Assembly (NCBI GenBank): GCA_032871835.1
Contig: CM065298.1
Coordinates: 97,215,891-97,279,890 of the forward strand
Direction of reading: 5' to 3'
Length of the DNA: 64,000 nucleotides
Origin: Dipteronia dyeriana
Lineage: Eukaryota > Streptophyta > Magnoliopsida > Sapindales > Sapindaceae
Part shown: piece after piece, positions 10,089 through 20,684 of the stretch
Position numbering within the stretch: position 1 is the first letter of the stretch
Layout of the letters: each line of letters begins with the position of its first letter
Position numbers and translations under genes: made by a program
Notes under the pieces: model-generated
Told to the model about the DNA's origin: nothing
The model's input: only the letters and a program-made list of their open reading frames with translations
Database searches by the model: none

Positions 10089-11116
10089 TGTTGTTTATAA
10101 TACGTAAAAACAATCTGGTTCAAATCTGCAGAACATAACAAACAGAAACAAAACGTTAGGGAATCGATGCCCGTGTTTCACACGGTGTCCTTAAGACAAT
10201 TTCGCCGTATATAACACCGTATGTGTATAGCGATTGTCTCCCAGGATACAACGATTCAACAGTGGAAGTGCGAAGCACAACCACTTTCAGCGAACTCAAA
10301 TCAGGTTCGAACTTACCAAGAACAGAGAAAAAAGAAGAAGAGAGAATAACAATTGTTCTGTAATTTCGTGATTCAGAGAATTGTGTGTAGACTAGGGTTT
10401 TTTTTTCATATATATATATAGTCTAGATTGATTTGGAAATTATTTGATAATTACGTTTTAAATGATAAAGGAAATTTAATTAAAGAACAATCTTTTAAAA
10501 AGATTTATTCCTGATTGATCATTGATTCTGATCACTTAGTGATCAAGTAAGTATCATAATCCAAAACTGATCACTGATTCTGATTACTTAGTGATCAAGT
10601 AAGTATCATAATCCAAAACGAAAATCAACTATTTCCTTAATTCAATTAATTTCCTTAATCAAAAAATGGAAATTATCATTCTTCCTTATCATTCACTTAA
10701 AACGTTTGATTTAGGGAAAATAATTAATTCTTTCCTTATCAATAAATTGATTTAGGAAAAAATAAATTTAAAATAGTAGCAAAATTCAGTTGTACTCTTA
10801 CTGTTCAACCGGAGCGACATTCGTGTACGCAGGACGCACCCACACACATGTTGATAAGCTGCTATTGCACAACTACTTATATACTACATATAAGGGTTTT
10901 ACCCAACCAATGTGGGATACATATTTTTCCTACACAATGAGCTCATTTTGAGATTCAATTTTTCATTCACCCATTAATCGATTTATGAGTTTGAGTATAC
11001 CACTTCGAAACTTTTATGAAGAAGAATTCGAATATAAATTGATCTTTCATTTTTATAAAACCGATCATACTCAAATATCGCTCTCAAACCTCAAGTTTAT
11101 AACAAATTTTCCAACA
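10089..11116 (-). repeat. 5' LTR of the copia element
   Basis: 1028 bp, TGTTG...CAACA, partner of 4048-5076. It holds a TATA-rich tract on the minus strand (10408-10420) that may set the transcription start near 10380. A perfect 6-bp hairpin, CCGTGT-TTC-ACACGG (10171-10185), lies beside the segment complementary to the putative primer site. The same 54-bp internal tandem duplication is present (about 10510-10620). Confidence 0.9.
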
Positions 11117-11732
11117 CATCCCTCACAAGACTACTCTCTACTCCTCCTTCGAACAATTCGAAATATTTCGAGCAATAAATTTTTGATAAGGAATTGAATA
11201 CGTAGACGGACAACATTTCTCGAATTTCCACTTTTTGTCCCTCCTTTGAAACTAAATATTCAACCATTTCACCAACTTTTTTCTCTTATAATGGAATGGT
11301 GTTCTATCTTTTTTTAGTGAAAAGGTCATTCTTCACTAGGGTACGAAAAGACTCGAACTCTTCATTGCACTCGAAAGTCCAAGCCAATGGAACCCTATTG
11401 AGTTTAGGTTCACCTAAGAATAAATCAACGGCACATGGCAGCTGGAGAGCTCCTGGTCGTGGGTTTTGAGGATTCTGATGGCCGCAGCTGGGGAGGAGCC
11501 TACCACCACAAGTATTTTTATTTTTATTTTTTTTACAGAAAAGCCTACCACACTGTATTCAAATGAAGCATTTGGTGGTGTGAAAAAAAGAAATCAACAA
11601 ATTTTAATCATGTAATTATTTTGATGTTTAGGGTGTATCATTATATAAGAAAAAAAAAATCAAGTATAACACATATCAGAACTGAATTCAATACGTAACA
11701 CTTGCAATAAAAAAAAGGGACAAAATAAAAAA
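11117..11732. other. Intergenic stretch, nothing firm
   Basis: AT-rich DNA with short poly-A tracts. On the minus strand around 11345-11390 a GTTCGAGTC word resembles a tRNA T-loop, but no cloverleaf can be formed. No gene seen. Confidence 0.5.
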
Positions 11733-13153
11733 AAGGATATTATTAATTTTCCCCTGACGTTTCAATCGATATCGATTTACCCCTCTACTCCTGCCGTGAA
11801 ATACTGAAATACCCTTATTATTAAAAATTTAAATTTCACATTGTAAAATTTAAGTTTACTAAATAAATAAAATTTAAATTTTAATAAATATATATTTTTC
11901 AAATAACATAAATAAAATAAAATAAAATAAAATTTTAAATAAAAAAAAAAGGATCTGGATTCTGGAGAGATCTACGACCAAACCGCCACCAACAAACAAA
12001 AAATCAACATCTCTCTCAATTCCTTTTTGAATCAAATGATATATTTTTTCTTAATGTACAAAGCCCTAATTTTCCATTTTTGCTATCTTTCTTGTGATGT
12101 TTTCTCTTCTTAACACTCCAACAACTCCATCAACTCCATTAAATCGCTTCTCCTTTTCTCCCAAATCACTAAAATCCCCAAAGCCCCAATTTTCAAACAC
12201 CCCAGTCCAATCCGTCCTCCAATGGAACCGGAATCCCCAGCTCGCCGACGAGTGGTCGTCATCACCTTCGGAAAGGAAGGCGTTGGCAAGACGACCACCA
12301 CCGCTAATGTCGGCTTCCCTTGCCCCTTTTGGCTTCTTCGTCATCACCATCAAAGCTTGACACCTCGACCTCCTCATCGGCCTCGAGAACCACATCAACT
12401 ACACCATCGTGGAGGATCTCAACGGCAATTGCCGACTATCAGGCCCTCGTCCGCGACAAGCGGTGGTCCAACTTCGAGCTCCTTTGCATCTCCAAGCCAC
12501 GCTAAAAGCTCCCTCTCGGATTCGGTGGCGAGGCCCTCGATTTTGGTGACTCAGTTTTGTGGTGGCTGGGTTTTTGTTTGATTCTGGATCAAGATGGTGT
12601 GGCTAGAGATGTAGGTGGTTGTTTGTTTGGGGTTGATGGTTGTTGGGTGGCGGGTGGCGGGTGATAAAAATCTGGGTTTCTTTTTTGGTTGATTAAACAA
12701 ATCTAGTATTTTGTTGCGGTGACAAATCTTTTTTTTTGGTAAGATTATCGGTGGTTGTTGATTGTTGTTGAGTGGTGACAAATCAGGGATTTTTTTGGGT
12801 AGTGACAGATTTTTTGCATTCATTTTTTGGAAATTTTTTTTGTTGATTTGTTTATGTTTGTCATTTTACAAATCTGGGTTTTCTGTTAGGTGGGATTGAA
12901 GAAAATGAAGAAGTGTTGAAGAAGATGACAGAGATCAAAGAGAGAAAGAGGGAGATGAGAGAGAATATGATTTTTTATTTATTAAATATTATAAAATTAA
13001 ATATCTAATTTTTTCCTATCACCAAACTATCCTTATATTTAAGGGTCAAACCATATTTTTAAACGTTTGAATAATGGTAAGGGGATATGACGATATCTAA
13101 AAACCGAAGGGTAAAATGATGTTGATTGAAACATAGGGGGAAAAATAATCCTT
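11733..13153. mobile_element. Inverted-repeat DNA element carrying a MinD fragment (Pack-MULE-like)
   Basis: Both ends carry related terminal inverted repeats of about 80 bp: left 11733-11815 (AAGGAT... then TTTTCCCC, GTTTCAATC, ATTTACCC) and right 13070-13153, whose reverse complement shows AAGGAT, TTTTCCCC, GTTTCAATC and ATTTTACCC in the same order. The flanks AAAATAAAA (11722-11730) and AAAATAAAT (13154-13162) could be a 9-bp target duplication, but the region is so A-rich that this is weak evidence. The interior has a GC-rich block (12094-12545) with a captured piece of a host gene, unlike its AT-rich surroundings, and no transposase. This matches the known Pack-MULE design; superfamily assignment is inference. 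Confidence 0.55.
12094..12545 (+). pseudogene. MIND1: Captured fragment of plastid-division gene MinD
   Basis: In plants MinD is a chloroplast membrane-associated ATPase that positions the division ring. Frame one starts MMFSLLNTPTTPSTPLNRFS, a Ser/Thr-rich transit-peptide-like head, and continues SVLQWNRNPQLA, matching the head-to-ATPase link of plant MinD. The P-loop region follows in another frame as VVVITFGKEGVGKTTTTANV: the deviant Walker A box, normally SGKGGVGKT, carries two changes. Next come LDLLIGLENHINYTIVEDLN in the first frame and LVRDKRWSNFELLCISKPR in a third, then an in-frame stop and KLPLGFGGEAL, after which similarity ends. Only about the first 130-140 of roughly 320 residues are present and at least three frameshifts or stops break them. 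No introns interrupt it. A dead fragment. Confidence 0.85.
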
Positions 13154-13311
13154 AAAATAAATAAAAGATAAACGATAATAAAAATTCAAATTAACTGTTA
13201 AAAAATGGTATATCAATTTATGTCTAACCAATTAAATCGAAACATATATCTATATTTATGAACAAAAATAGTCTCTACCAAAACAAACATCAGGTTCTAC
13301 ACTAGTTTTTC

Positions 13312-13364
13312 ATTAGAGACTTGTTTCTCTAATTAAAAAAAAAAAATTAGAGACTTGTTTCTCT
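13312..13364. repeat. Short direct repeat around a poly-A run
   Basis: ATTAGAGACTTGTTTCTCT occurs at 13312-13330 and again at 13346-13364, separated by an A-rich spacer. It could be the footprint of a small insertion. The rest of 13154-13523 shows nothing recognisable. Confidence 0.7.
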
Positions 13365-13523
13365 CTTCATCTTTCCTTCTAAATTACACCCCTAATTCTC
13401 CTCCTAAAATACAAATTCTCTAAACATCCCCCACTCCCACCAGGCTCAAAACTGTGGCCCATCTTCGGCAACCTACCGTCCATTGATTGGTGACAACTGA
13501 CGTGTTGTTTTAGACGAACTAAG

Positions 13524-14501
13524 GTCCCGTTTGATTTTTTGTCTGAAGACTGAACAATACTGAATATTATTGAAGACTGAATAGTGACTGAAAACTGAAA
13601 ACTGAAAAACATGTTTATTTTTTTTCACTGAAAACTGAATATAAGTGATAAGTTGTTTGTTTTTTAAGTTATAAATATCCGAAAATAAATATTTTTACAT
13701 ATATACCCTTATAGCTATTATTTGTTATATATTTACAATTTAATATATTAAGGACAACTCTAACATGTAAATTAATTCTAAAATAAATTTATTTAGTTAT
13801 TAAAAATATTTCATACATTATTCTATTTGTTGAATTACATTAAAAATGAACATAATATTTGACGGTGATACATTCTAAAATTCTCAATAAATATTAATAA
13901 AAACAAAAAAGCAACTACTACTTGATTTTGACCCAAATGACATAGACCGGTGCATCTCATCCATATATATATATAACTTTTTTTTCTTCCCAAAATTAAC
14001 ATCTCAAAACCAAAAAAAAAAAACTCAAAACAAAATCATCATGAAAACTATTCTCCAATTAATTTTTAGAACAAGTGAAAAAGATGTACTCAAATTTTAA
14101 TATAAAATCAATAAAACTAATTATCAAATTATGAAAACAAGAAAGAGTTCTTACCGGAATATGCTAGGAAAATCAGTCACCAATTGTTTTTGTTTTGAAG
14201 AAGTTAGATTTTCTGATGTTAAAGTCCTTTACAGTGAGAAAAAAAAAGTATTAATATGATTAGATCATTAACAAAAACATAATTGGAAATATACAAAAAT
14301 AGTGAGGATAGTTTTGGACATAAAAGTTTGTAATTAATTCTACTGGATTTGTGTTAAGTGAAAAGTGAAAAAAATTTATTTAAAAAAAAGTGTTTTTAAT
14401 GACTCATTAAGTGATTTTAACATTTAAAAAATCAAACAAAACAACTGAATGAAACACATTAAGTGTCATTCAGTGTTAAGTTAAAAAAATCAAACAGGGT
14501 C
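13524..14501. mobile_element. hAT-like non-autonomous element
   Basis: The left end reads GTCCCGTTTGATTTTTT; the reverse complement of the right end (14485-14501) reads GACCCTGTTTGATTTTTT. The flanking 8-mers GAACTAAG (13516-13523) and TAACCAAG (14502-14509) match at 6 of 8 positions, fitting the 8-bp duplication of hAT elements. Subterminal words such as ACTGAA and CACTTAAT recur near both ends. The 978-bp interior is AT-rich and non-coding. Confidence 0.6.
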
Positions 14502-14509
14502 TAACCAAG

Positions 14510-15104
14510 GCACAGTCCACTGATTTCCCTCGGTTTAGGTACTCAACTTGTGGTGGTAGTGTGGTACTATACACCTACGAACATACCCTTAAAAAACAGT
14601 CCGAGTAAAAAAAATTAGACAAGAAATGGATTCAAATACACAAGGAGAACAACTAATCAAATGTAATATTCGTTATTATTATGCACCACTAATAGTAAAG
14701 TCACATAAATCTATAATTGTAATTGACATAAATAGAAGAATAATATATGTTTAATTTTTTTTTTTGCACTTATGCATCACTAGTATATATACGGATCGAA
14801 CTATATATACTGTTGTATAATCATTCAACAAGTCCAATCCAACTTGTAAGGAATACATTCTTCGGAATTTTTTTTTGTAAGGAATAATATAATTTTTTAT
14901 TTAAATTAATATTCAATTTTAATTCAAAGTTCGAACAATGTCATAGCTTATTTAAAACTCAATTACCCTTAAATTAAATAGATTGATGGTTAGATATCGG
15001 CTAGATAAGGATTAACTTTTGAAGCCCAGGAGCCCGGAAGTTTAGGTTTGAGGGCTGGACCGAGCTTAAAGAATGAAAATAATAAAAAAGTTTATGTAAA
15101 AAAA
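14510..15104. other. AT-rich intergenic stretch
   Basis: No gene, RNA or repeat structure recognised beyond short A and T runs. Confidence 0.6.
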
Positions 15105-15106
15105 AA

Positions 15107-15366
15107 GGGGGTTATTGGTACCAGTCCCCCTGAACTTTACACTAATTTATATTTTTACCCTTTGTTTTTAGACATCAAACCCTCTGATGAACTTTTATTT
15201 ATTGCTAAAACCTTAGTGCAGATACCCAATCAAACAGGCGTTCATGGGACAATAAAGCAAAATGTTTGTCAATAAACGAGAGTTCAAGGGTTTTAATGTT
15301 AAAAAAAGTTAAAAGGGTAAAATGTGAATTCGCTTAAAGTTATGGGGAAACTAGTGCTAATAACCC
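15107..15366. mobile_element. MITE of about 260 bp
   Basis: The left end GGGTTATTGG... with GAACTTTA and TTTTTACCCTTT is mirrored by the right end, whose reverse complement reads GGGTTATTAG... with TAACTTTA and CATTTTACCCTTT. This gives imperfect terminal inverted repeats of about 55 bp. It sits in a poly-A tract, which hides the target duplication. Non-coding. Confidence 0.55.
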
Positions 15367-15759
15367 AAAAAAAAAATATTATTAAGTGTAAATATTGTAA
15401 GGTTATGGTCAAGTTGGGCGTAACAAATATGTTGAAGGCCCAACCCGTATATAGCCCTCAAAACCCATTTGGGACTACAATTTAAAGCCCATCCTGGCTT
15501 GGCCATTTGACACCACTCTTTGAATTTATGGTCAGTGTAAATATTACGAGTTTATGGTCAGTGACCTATTTAGTACGAATACGGATATGGGTATGGAATA
15601 TGGATACAGTATGATATGAAGATAAGTTAAATCTTTAAAATCTAGGATATAGATACGACAAGATATAAAAATTAATATAATATATATTTATGTTTTAAAA
15701 AATAATAATAAATAAAAACATATTTGATAATTCATTTAAAATCAAAATATATTCAGAAT

Positions 15760-15915
15760 CTAAATAAAACAAATCACATAACTACATAAGTCATAACAAT
15801 ATAACATATTGCAATACCTAAATAAAACATGTCACATAAATTGTAACATATTACAAAATCCATATAAAACACACATCACATAAGTCATAACATATTACAA
15901 ATCCAAATAATACAT
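15760..15915. repeat. Degenerate tandem repeat, about 50-bp unit
   Basis: About three imperfect copies of a unit containing ATAAAAC, CACATAA, GTCATAACA and CATATTACAA follow each other in otherwise AT-rich spacer. No coding signal nearby. Confidence 0.5.
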
Positions 15916-16059
15916 AAAAAACTCATAAAACATATTCTAAATTCCTAATTAATTTCATTATCATCATATACATTGTTAAAAGATCTAAATAATTTGGCAT
16001 CAAACTATGGTTCTTCAAGAGAAAGCTTTGCAATTCAAGTATCCCGACATTCTCCATGT

Positions 16060-16539
16060 CTAGGGATGGCAAAATGGGCTGGGTTTAGAGGGACTGGCCA
16101 TTACCTGCATGATGATGACTAGATTTAAACCCAGACCTCATCATTAAAAAGCCCACAATAGGCCCTTCATTATAAAGCCCAAACTGATTGCGGGTTGGTT
16201 GTGAGTTTTAACTAGGGTTCATTTTAAACCCTCAAATGACCCGTGTATAAAAAGAAAAATAGTTTTTTTTTTCGAAACCTTCTCAGCCTCTCTAATCTCT
16301 GCTCACCAGCCACCGCCTCATCTCTCATCGACCATCACATATAACCTCTCACCGCCGTCGACACAGCACGTCTTCCGCTGCTAACGCATCAGTTTCCGTC
16401 ATCACGGATCTCTCTCCCTTCTTTCTCGATCTCTCTATCATCCATCTCTTGATCTCCCGCCGGGCGCTGTGAAATCCAATATTTATAGTGACTTGTGGTG
16501 GTGTGATTTTGGTGGTGGGAGAGGTTTTTGGGTTGAGTT
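16060..16539. other. Promoter-like stretch without a gene, cut by a solo LTR
   Basis: GGGCT/AGCCCA-type words recur (16075-16190), followed by telobox-like AAACCCT and a CT-rich stretch (16270-16450) that looks like a 5' leader. No start codon with a sensible frame follows before the LTR border at 16540. It may be the 5' end of a lost gene or part of a GGGATGGCAA-type repeat. No product can be named. Confidence 0.35.
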
Positions 16540-18598
16540 TGTTGGAATCCCGTTCACCGGTCACGCAACGGAAGTAGGTTTTTAAAATTTTTAATGCAGA
16601 TCATAATTTGTATCTGGATCAATGAACTTGGGATCGTAATTATTTTTCGAAACTAATATATATATAATATGTAAACACAGGAAATTGAAATTGAAATCAA
16701 AATCGATATAATTAGAAGAAGAATATCTTACCAACGTTTGGAGGCTCCTTCACTTTACGACGTGTTTCTGTCTGAACCACTCGATCTTTTTCGCTATCTC
16801 TCGTCACGTTCTCAGGAACTTGAACGGAGGATGTAGAAAAAATAAGAAACTCTTTCTTTTGTATCAGTGTACAACTCTTTCACACACAAATTTTTTTCTC
16901 TTTAAATCACGTATAAAAACACTTTGATCTATGTCGTAAGCGTTAGTTCACGCACAAACCAGATTGCATCTTATGAAAAAAAAAAAAAAAACCTTCACAG
17001 CGAAAAACCAGTTTCTTTCTTTCTATTTTGTGCGTTGTTATCATGTACTGATTTTATATATAATATCTCAAGCAACCCTTGCAAAGATATGTATTTAAAA
17101 AGATGTTTAATACACGCACATTACACAATATGCATCACATGCAAATTGAATCATAAGGTTCTTTCTTTTGTTATCAAATATATCTCAAATATATTATTAT
17201 AATTCAAACTTTTAAATTGATAACTATTGTCTTATCAATTTGTTTTTTCTTATAAAAAAAATATATCTAATATATCTTTTAAAAAACTGATAACATATTT
17301 TGATTTTAATTTGAATTCAAACTATTTAAATTCAAAAATCAAATATTTAATTTGATAAAATAAAATAATTATATTATCTTATTTTATTCAAAAATAAATA
17401 TCAACATACACCCTCAATTTAGTGATTGATAACATAATTAAGTAATCTAATTATTTAATTTATATAATCACCATTATCCATTAATTAAATAGTCTCATTA
17501 TTCAATTAATTCCCGAATAAATTCGTGTCACTTTCGTAACACAATTAATTGGACAATCTAATTAATTAACTGTGACCCTTGTTACCTAAATCGATCGGGC
17601 TAGCAAGGGGACCTAATGAACCCACAGTATTTTGAGCTCAAATAATCATCGGAATCATTAATTAAACTCTTTAATTAATATTCTTTGATTATTAACTCCG
17701 ATGTTATTCCACTAAAAACCTGAACATGCACTCTCTTAATTGTAGACGCTTTTACACAGACCGATACAACTCGGTGTCCATCGATACAGCTATTACATAT
17801 GGTGTGATCCTTCACAGTAGTTCATAATTAGAGCTGGGTCATAATGTCCGTTATACCCCTCTAATTACATATATCCTTTAAGTACCGTTGATTCTCTAAT
17901 GGACAATAAATCATATTTTCTTACGGAATTAAGAGAGCGCTCATATTGTCCAAGCCCCGAATCAACCCTTAAGGGAACTACCATCTACTTCTCACAAGAA
18001 GGAGTGGATTCCACTATTGTGTACAAACCTTCCCAGCCACAAGCCAAACTGTAATCCCAACATACGAAGTATATTGATCAGGAAATACATCCGACCTCAC
18101 TCATGGTATATCAAAGACTACGATTTAACCTGTAGAAGTCGATAAGACACTCATGATTAAGATCGCCCAAATATAGCCATCATTAGTTGATATATATGAA
18201 TCTTATTGGTAAACGGATCTAGGTGTGAGATTCATATAGATCACGACCTAGTCCTATATGATCACATCATACAAGGTGCCTCCATTCTCTTATCTCATAT
18301 GAATGATTCAGGATAGAATCACCGTACATTACGGAATGGACCGCATCTATAGATTAACCACAAATAAAGTACCCAGCTTATTTGCTATCTATGGACTCTT
18401 TAGATTGCACGTCTCTTACTGTATCCATCGTATATGACACTCATATACACAGTTCGAGATTACATCCGTCAATCTTGGATGTTAAATATATGCACAAGTT
18501 ATAAAATAAACAACACAACAAGAATGAATTGAACTTTTCCTTTTATTTATTTCATAAATCCATTTACAAATTACATCTTTAGGGTATAAACCCCAATA
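16540..18598 (-). mobile_element. Solo LTR, probably copia type
   Basis: The 2059-bp block begins TGTTGGAATCCCG and ends CCCCAATA, an inverted match to TGTTGG with one change. The flanks GAGTT (16535-16539) and GGGTT (18599-18603) match at 4 of 5 positions, fitting a target duplication. No coding sequence lies inside and no partner LTR or internal region is adjacent, so it is probably a solo LTR left by recombination. The minus orientation is suggested by the start TATTGGGGTTTATACCC, typical of a copia LTR start, with AATAAA-like words downstream. The left edge of the 22.7-kb array falls inside it at 16823. Confidence 0.65.
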
Positions 18599-19500
18599 GG
18601 GTTTTAGTGGTGGGAGGGGATTTCTGGGTGGGTTCCGTGGTGGGTGGTTGTTGGGATGTTCGGCTTCTGCGGCAACGATGATTCTATTGGTTTTGGTGGC
18701 AGTGTGGCGGTCTTGGAGAGGAGTTATGTGAAGAAGAGAATAGGAGAGAGAAAGAGAAGAGATAAAGTTAGGCTTTGTAATATTAATTTTTTAATTGAGA
18801 AAATACCCTTTTTTAGTCAAAAATTAAGGAGGTTTATTGTTTTTACCCAAGATTAGTAATTTTTTGTTTCTACCCAATCTTTAGTTGTGAAGACCCAAAT
18901 GCCCCTCATTTATTCATTATTTGTTTTAGTTTTCATTTATTCATTACATGTTTTATTAATTATTATTTTTATTTGAAAAGTTTCTCTTCTCTCTCTCTAT
19001 TTCTCTTTTCTCCTCTCTATTTGCTTTAACGGTCAAAAAGTTTCTCTTCTCTCTCTATTTCTCTCATCTCTTCTATCTCTATTTGCCTTCACGGTCTACC
19101 ATATTTTGTCAAAAATATTTTCTTCTCTTCAAATCACCGGTCTCCCATTTTCGATCTTCATTCTCTGTCACTGTGGGTCTCCCATTTTCGCACCTCCGCC
19201 CTTCAATTTCTTCAATCGGCTGTCTCCCATGTCCAAAATATAATTAGTTCAAAATTTCTTTTCAATCTCTACCATTATTGAAAATACAAAGCCATTTTTT
19301 TGTCTCTATAATTCACAAAAAATCCATATATAGGAGATCTGAGTTGCGTTCAAATTTCAGGGATTGAGATTTATATTTCATGAATTTTTGCTTAGGTTGT
19401 TATGACGAATCGATTTTCTCCAGGTCCTTCTAGAGGTATTATTTTAATTTGTTTCATATGCAGAAGTAATGATGAATTAAGGTTAAATGAGATGGTTTAC
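18599..19500. other. Pyrimidine-rich region left of the repeat array, unit 1
   Basis: A G/T-rich stretch (18599-18700) leads into sequence with repeated TTCTCTTCTCTCTCTATTTCTC blocks (18975-19080, two similar copies) and TTTTTACCC words that recall transposon termini. No gene recognised. Unit 2 equivalent: 41269-42170. Confidence 0.5.
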
Positions 19501-20155
19501 TTTGGTGTGTTTAATTGATAAGACGTGGTGTATTTAATTGATTTCGCTTGGTGTGTTTAATTTTTTATCCATGGTGTATAATTTATTTTGTCCTGGTGTG
19601 TTTAAACTTTAAATTGCTTTGCCTTGTGTGTTTTATTTTGTTTATGTGGTGTGTTTAATTTGTTTGTCATGGTGTGTTTAAATTTGTTTCCGTAGTGTGT
19701 TTAATTGGTTTTCCCTGATGTGTTTTATTGGTCTGTTATGGTGTGTCTTGGTGTGTTTAAATTTGTTTCCGTAATGTGTTTAATTGATTTTCCTTGGTGT
19801 GTTTAATTGGTCTGTCATGGTGTGTTTAATGTGGTGTGACTTTGTGTGTTTAAAATTGTTTTTGTAGTGTGTTTAATTGGTTTGCCCTGATGTGTTTAAT
19901 GTGGTGTGCCTTGGTGCATTTAATTGGTCTGTCATGGTATGTTTAATTTGATGTGCCCTGGTGTGTTTCATCTAGTGTGCCCTAGTGTGTTTAATTTGGT
20001 TAGTCCATTAACATTTAATTATTTTTTCCCTCGTGTATTTAATTGTTTTTTCCTTGGTGTATTTAATTGGTTTACCTTGGTGTGTATAATTGTGTTGGCC
20101 TGTTGTGTTTAATTTGGTTTGTCCCGGTGTATTTAATTTGGCTGGCCTGATGTGT
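19501..20155. repeat. Degenerate GGTGTGTTTAATT tandem array, unit 1
   Basis: More than twenty imperfect units of roughly 20-26 bp with the core GGTGTGTTTAATT, followed by variable TGGTTTGCCTTG-like text. The complementary motif forms a second array at 23045-23315 in the opposite orientation, like the subterminal repeats at the two ends of some DNA transposons. Confidence 0.85.
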
Positions 20156-20239
20156 TTATTACTTGCACCTTGTATAATATGTGACTGGTTTAGTAAATTG
20201 TAATCTAAAAGTGAGATTTTTATTGGTTGAAATGCATGA

Positions 20240-20434
20240 ATGGACCCAACGAAATTGGTAATCACTTATGGTGACAAATTGCATCAGGAATGCAATGTTC
20301 CGAACCCACAAACAAATCCACCACTGCACCGACATCATAAGTGCAAGTCTTGTGGGCAGGAGGGACACAACATACGGACTTGTCCAACACGACCATATGA
20401 TAACCCTATGGATCCAAACAATGATGTTCAGTGA
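20240..20434 (+). CDS. CCHC zinc-knuckle exon, possibly transposase C-terminus, unit 1
   Basis: A 64-residue frame, starting MDPTKLVITYGDKLHQECN, contains CKSCGQEGHNIRTC (20341-20382), a clean C-x2-C-x4-H-x4-C zinc knuckle. Knuckles of this form sit at the C-terminus of Mutator-like (MULE) transposases and also in retroviral-type gag. GTATGG follows the stop closely and a TTTGTTTACAG acceptor-like word lies at about 20528-20538, so it may be one exon of a spliced gene. No catalytic transposase domain is visible in the unit. The frame lies between two inverted repeat arrays, which favours a DNA transposon remnant. Unit 2 has Ser in place of the Pro after the last Cys. Confidence 0.4.
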   Translation: MDPTKLVITYGDKLHQECNVPNPQTNPPLHRHHKCKSCGQEGHNIRTCPTRPYDNPMDPNNDVQ

Positions 20435-20684
20435 GGTATGGTCCCATGTTAATTTCATATCTGAAAAGAATGTTGAATTAAATAATTTGTGTGCATATTT
20501 GAAATGTCAATTGGAATAAATTAGTTCTTTGTTTACAGCAATGTCGAGGCATGCAAATAAACCAAAGGCATTTTATGGACCCTAAAATTTAAAGAAGGAT
20601 AAATTGGCTATACAGAGGGTATAACCAAATAAGGTTGCTGATATGGTTATATTATGTTTTTCAATTTTGAAATTCCTTAGAAAG

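Larger units (their letters stand above)
4048..11116 (-). mobile_element. Degenerate Ty1/copia LTR retrotransposon (Tork/Tnt1-like)
   Basis: An element of about 7.07 kb on the minus strand. Its LTRs begin TGTTG and end CAACA: 3' LTR 4048-5076, 5' LTR 10089-11116. Inside, reading right to left, are gag remnants, the C-terminal half of integrase, reverse transcriptase and RNase H, the copia order. The purine-rich tract TGTTGGGGAT beside the 3' LTR (5077-5086) fits a polypurine tract. The flanks CATAT (4043-4047) and CATCC (11117-11121) could be a decayed 5-bp target duplication. The LTRs differ at many positions, so the insertion is old. The central polyprotein (gag zinc knuckle, protease, front of integrase) is deleted, so the element cannot move by itself. 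Confidence 0.9.

Noticed and set aside
11335..11400. tRNA-like segment on the minus strand with GTTCGAGTC
   Set aside because: Only a T-arm-like word is present; no acceptor stem or anticodon arm could be paired, so no tRNA is called.
12110..12398. Minus-strand frames opposite the MinD fragment
   Set aside because: They are shadows of the GC-rich MinD sequence; the plus strand gives clear MinD motifs.
16924..17202. 92-residue frame repeated in all units (MIYVVSVSSRTNQ...)
   Set aside because: It lies inside a solo LTR, includes a poly-A-encoded lysine run and changes frame between units; it is a chance frame.
19501..20155. CRISPR-like regular repeat array
   Set aside because: Units are degenerate, vary in spacing, lack unique spacers of constant length, and the genome is a plant.
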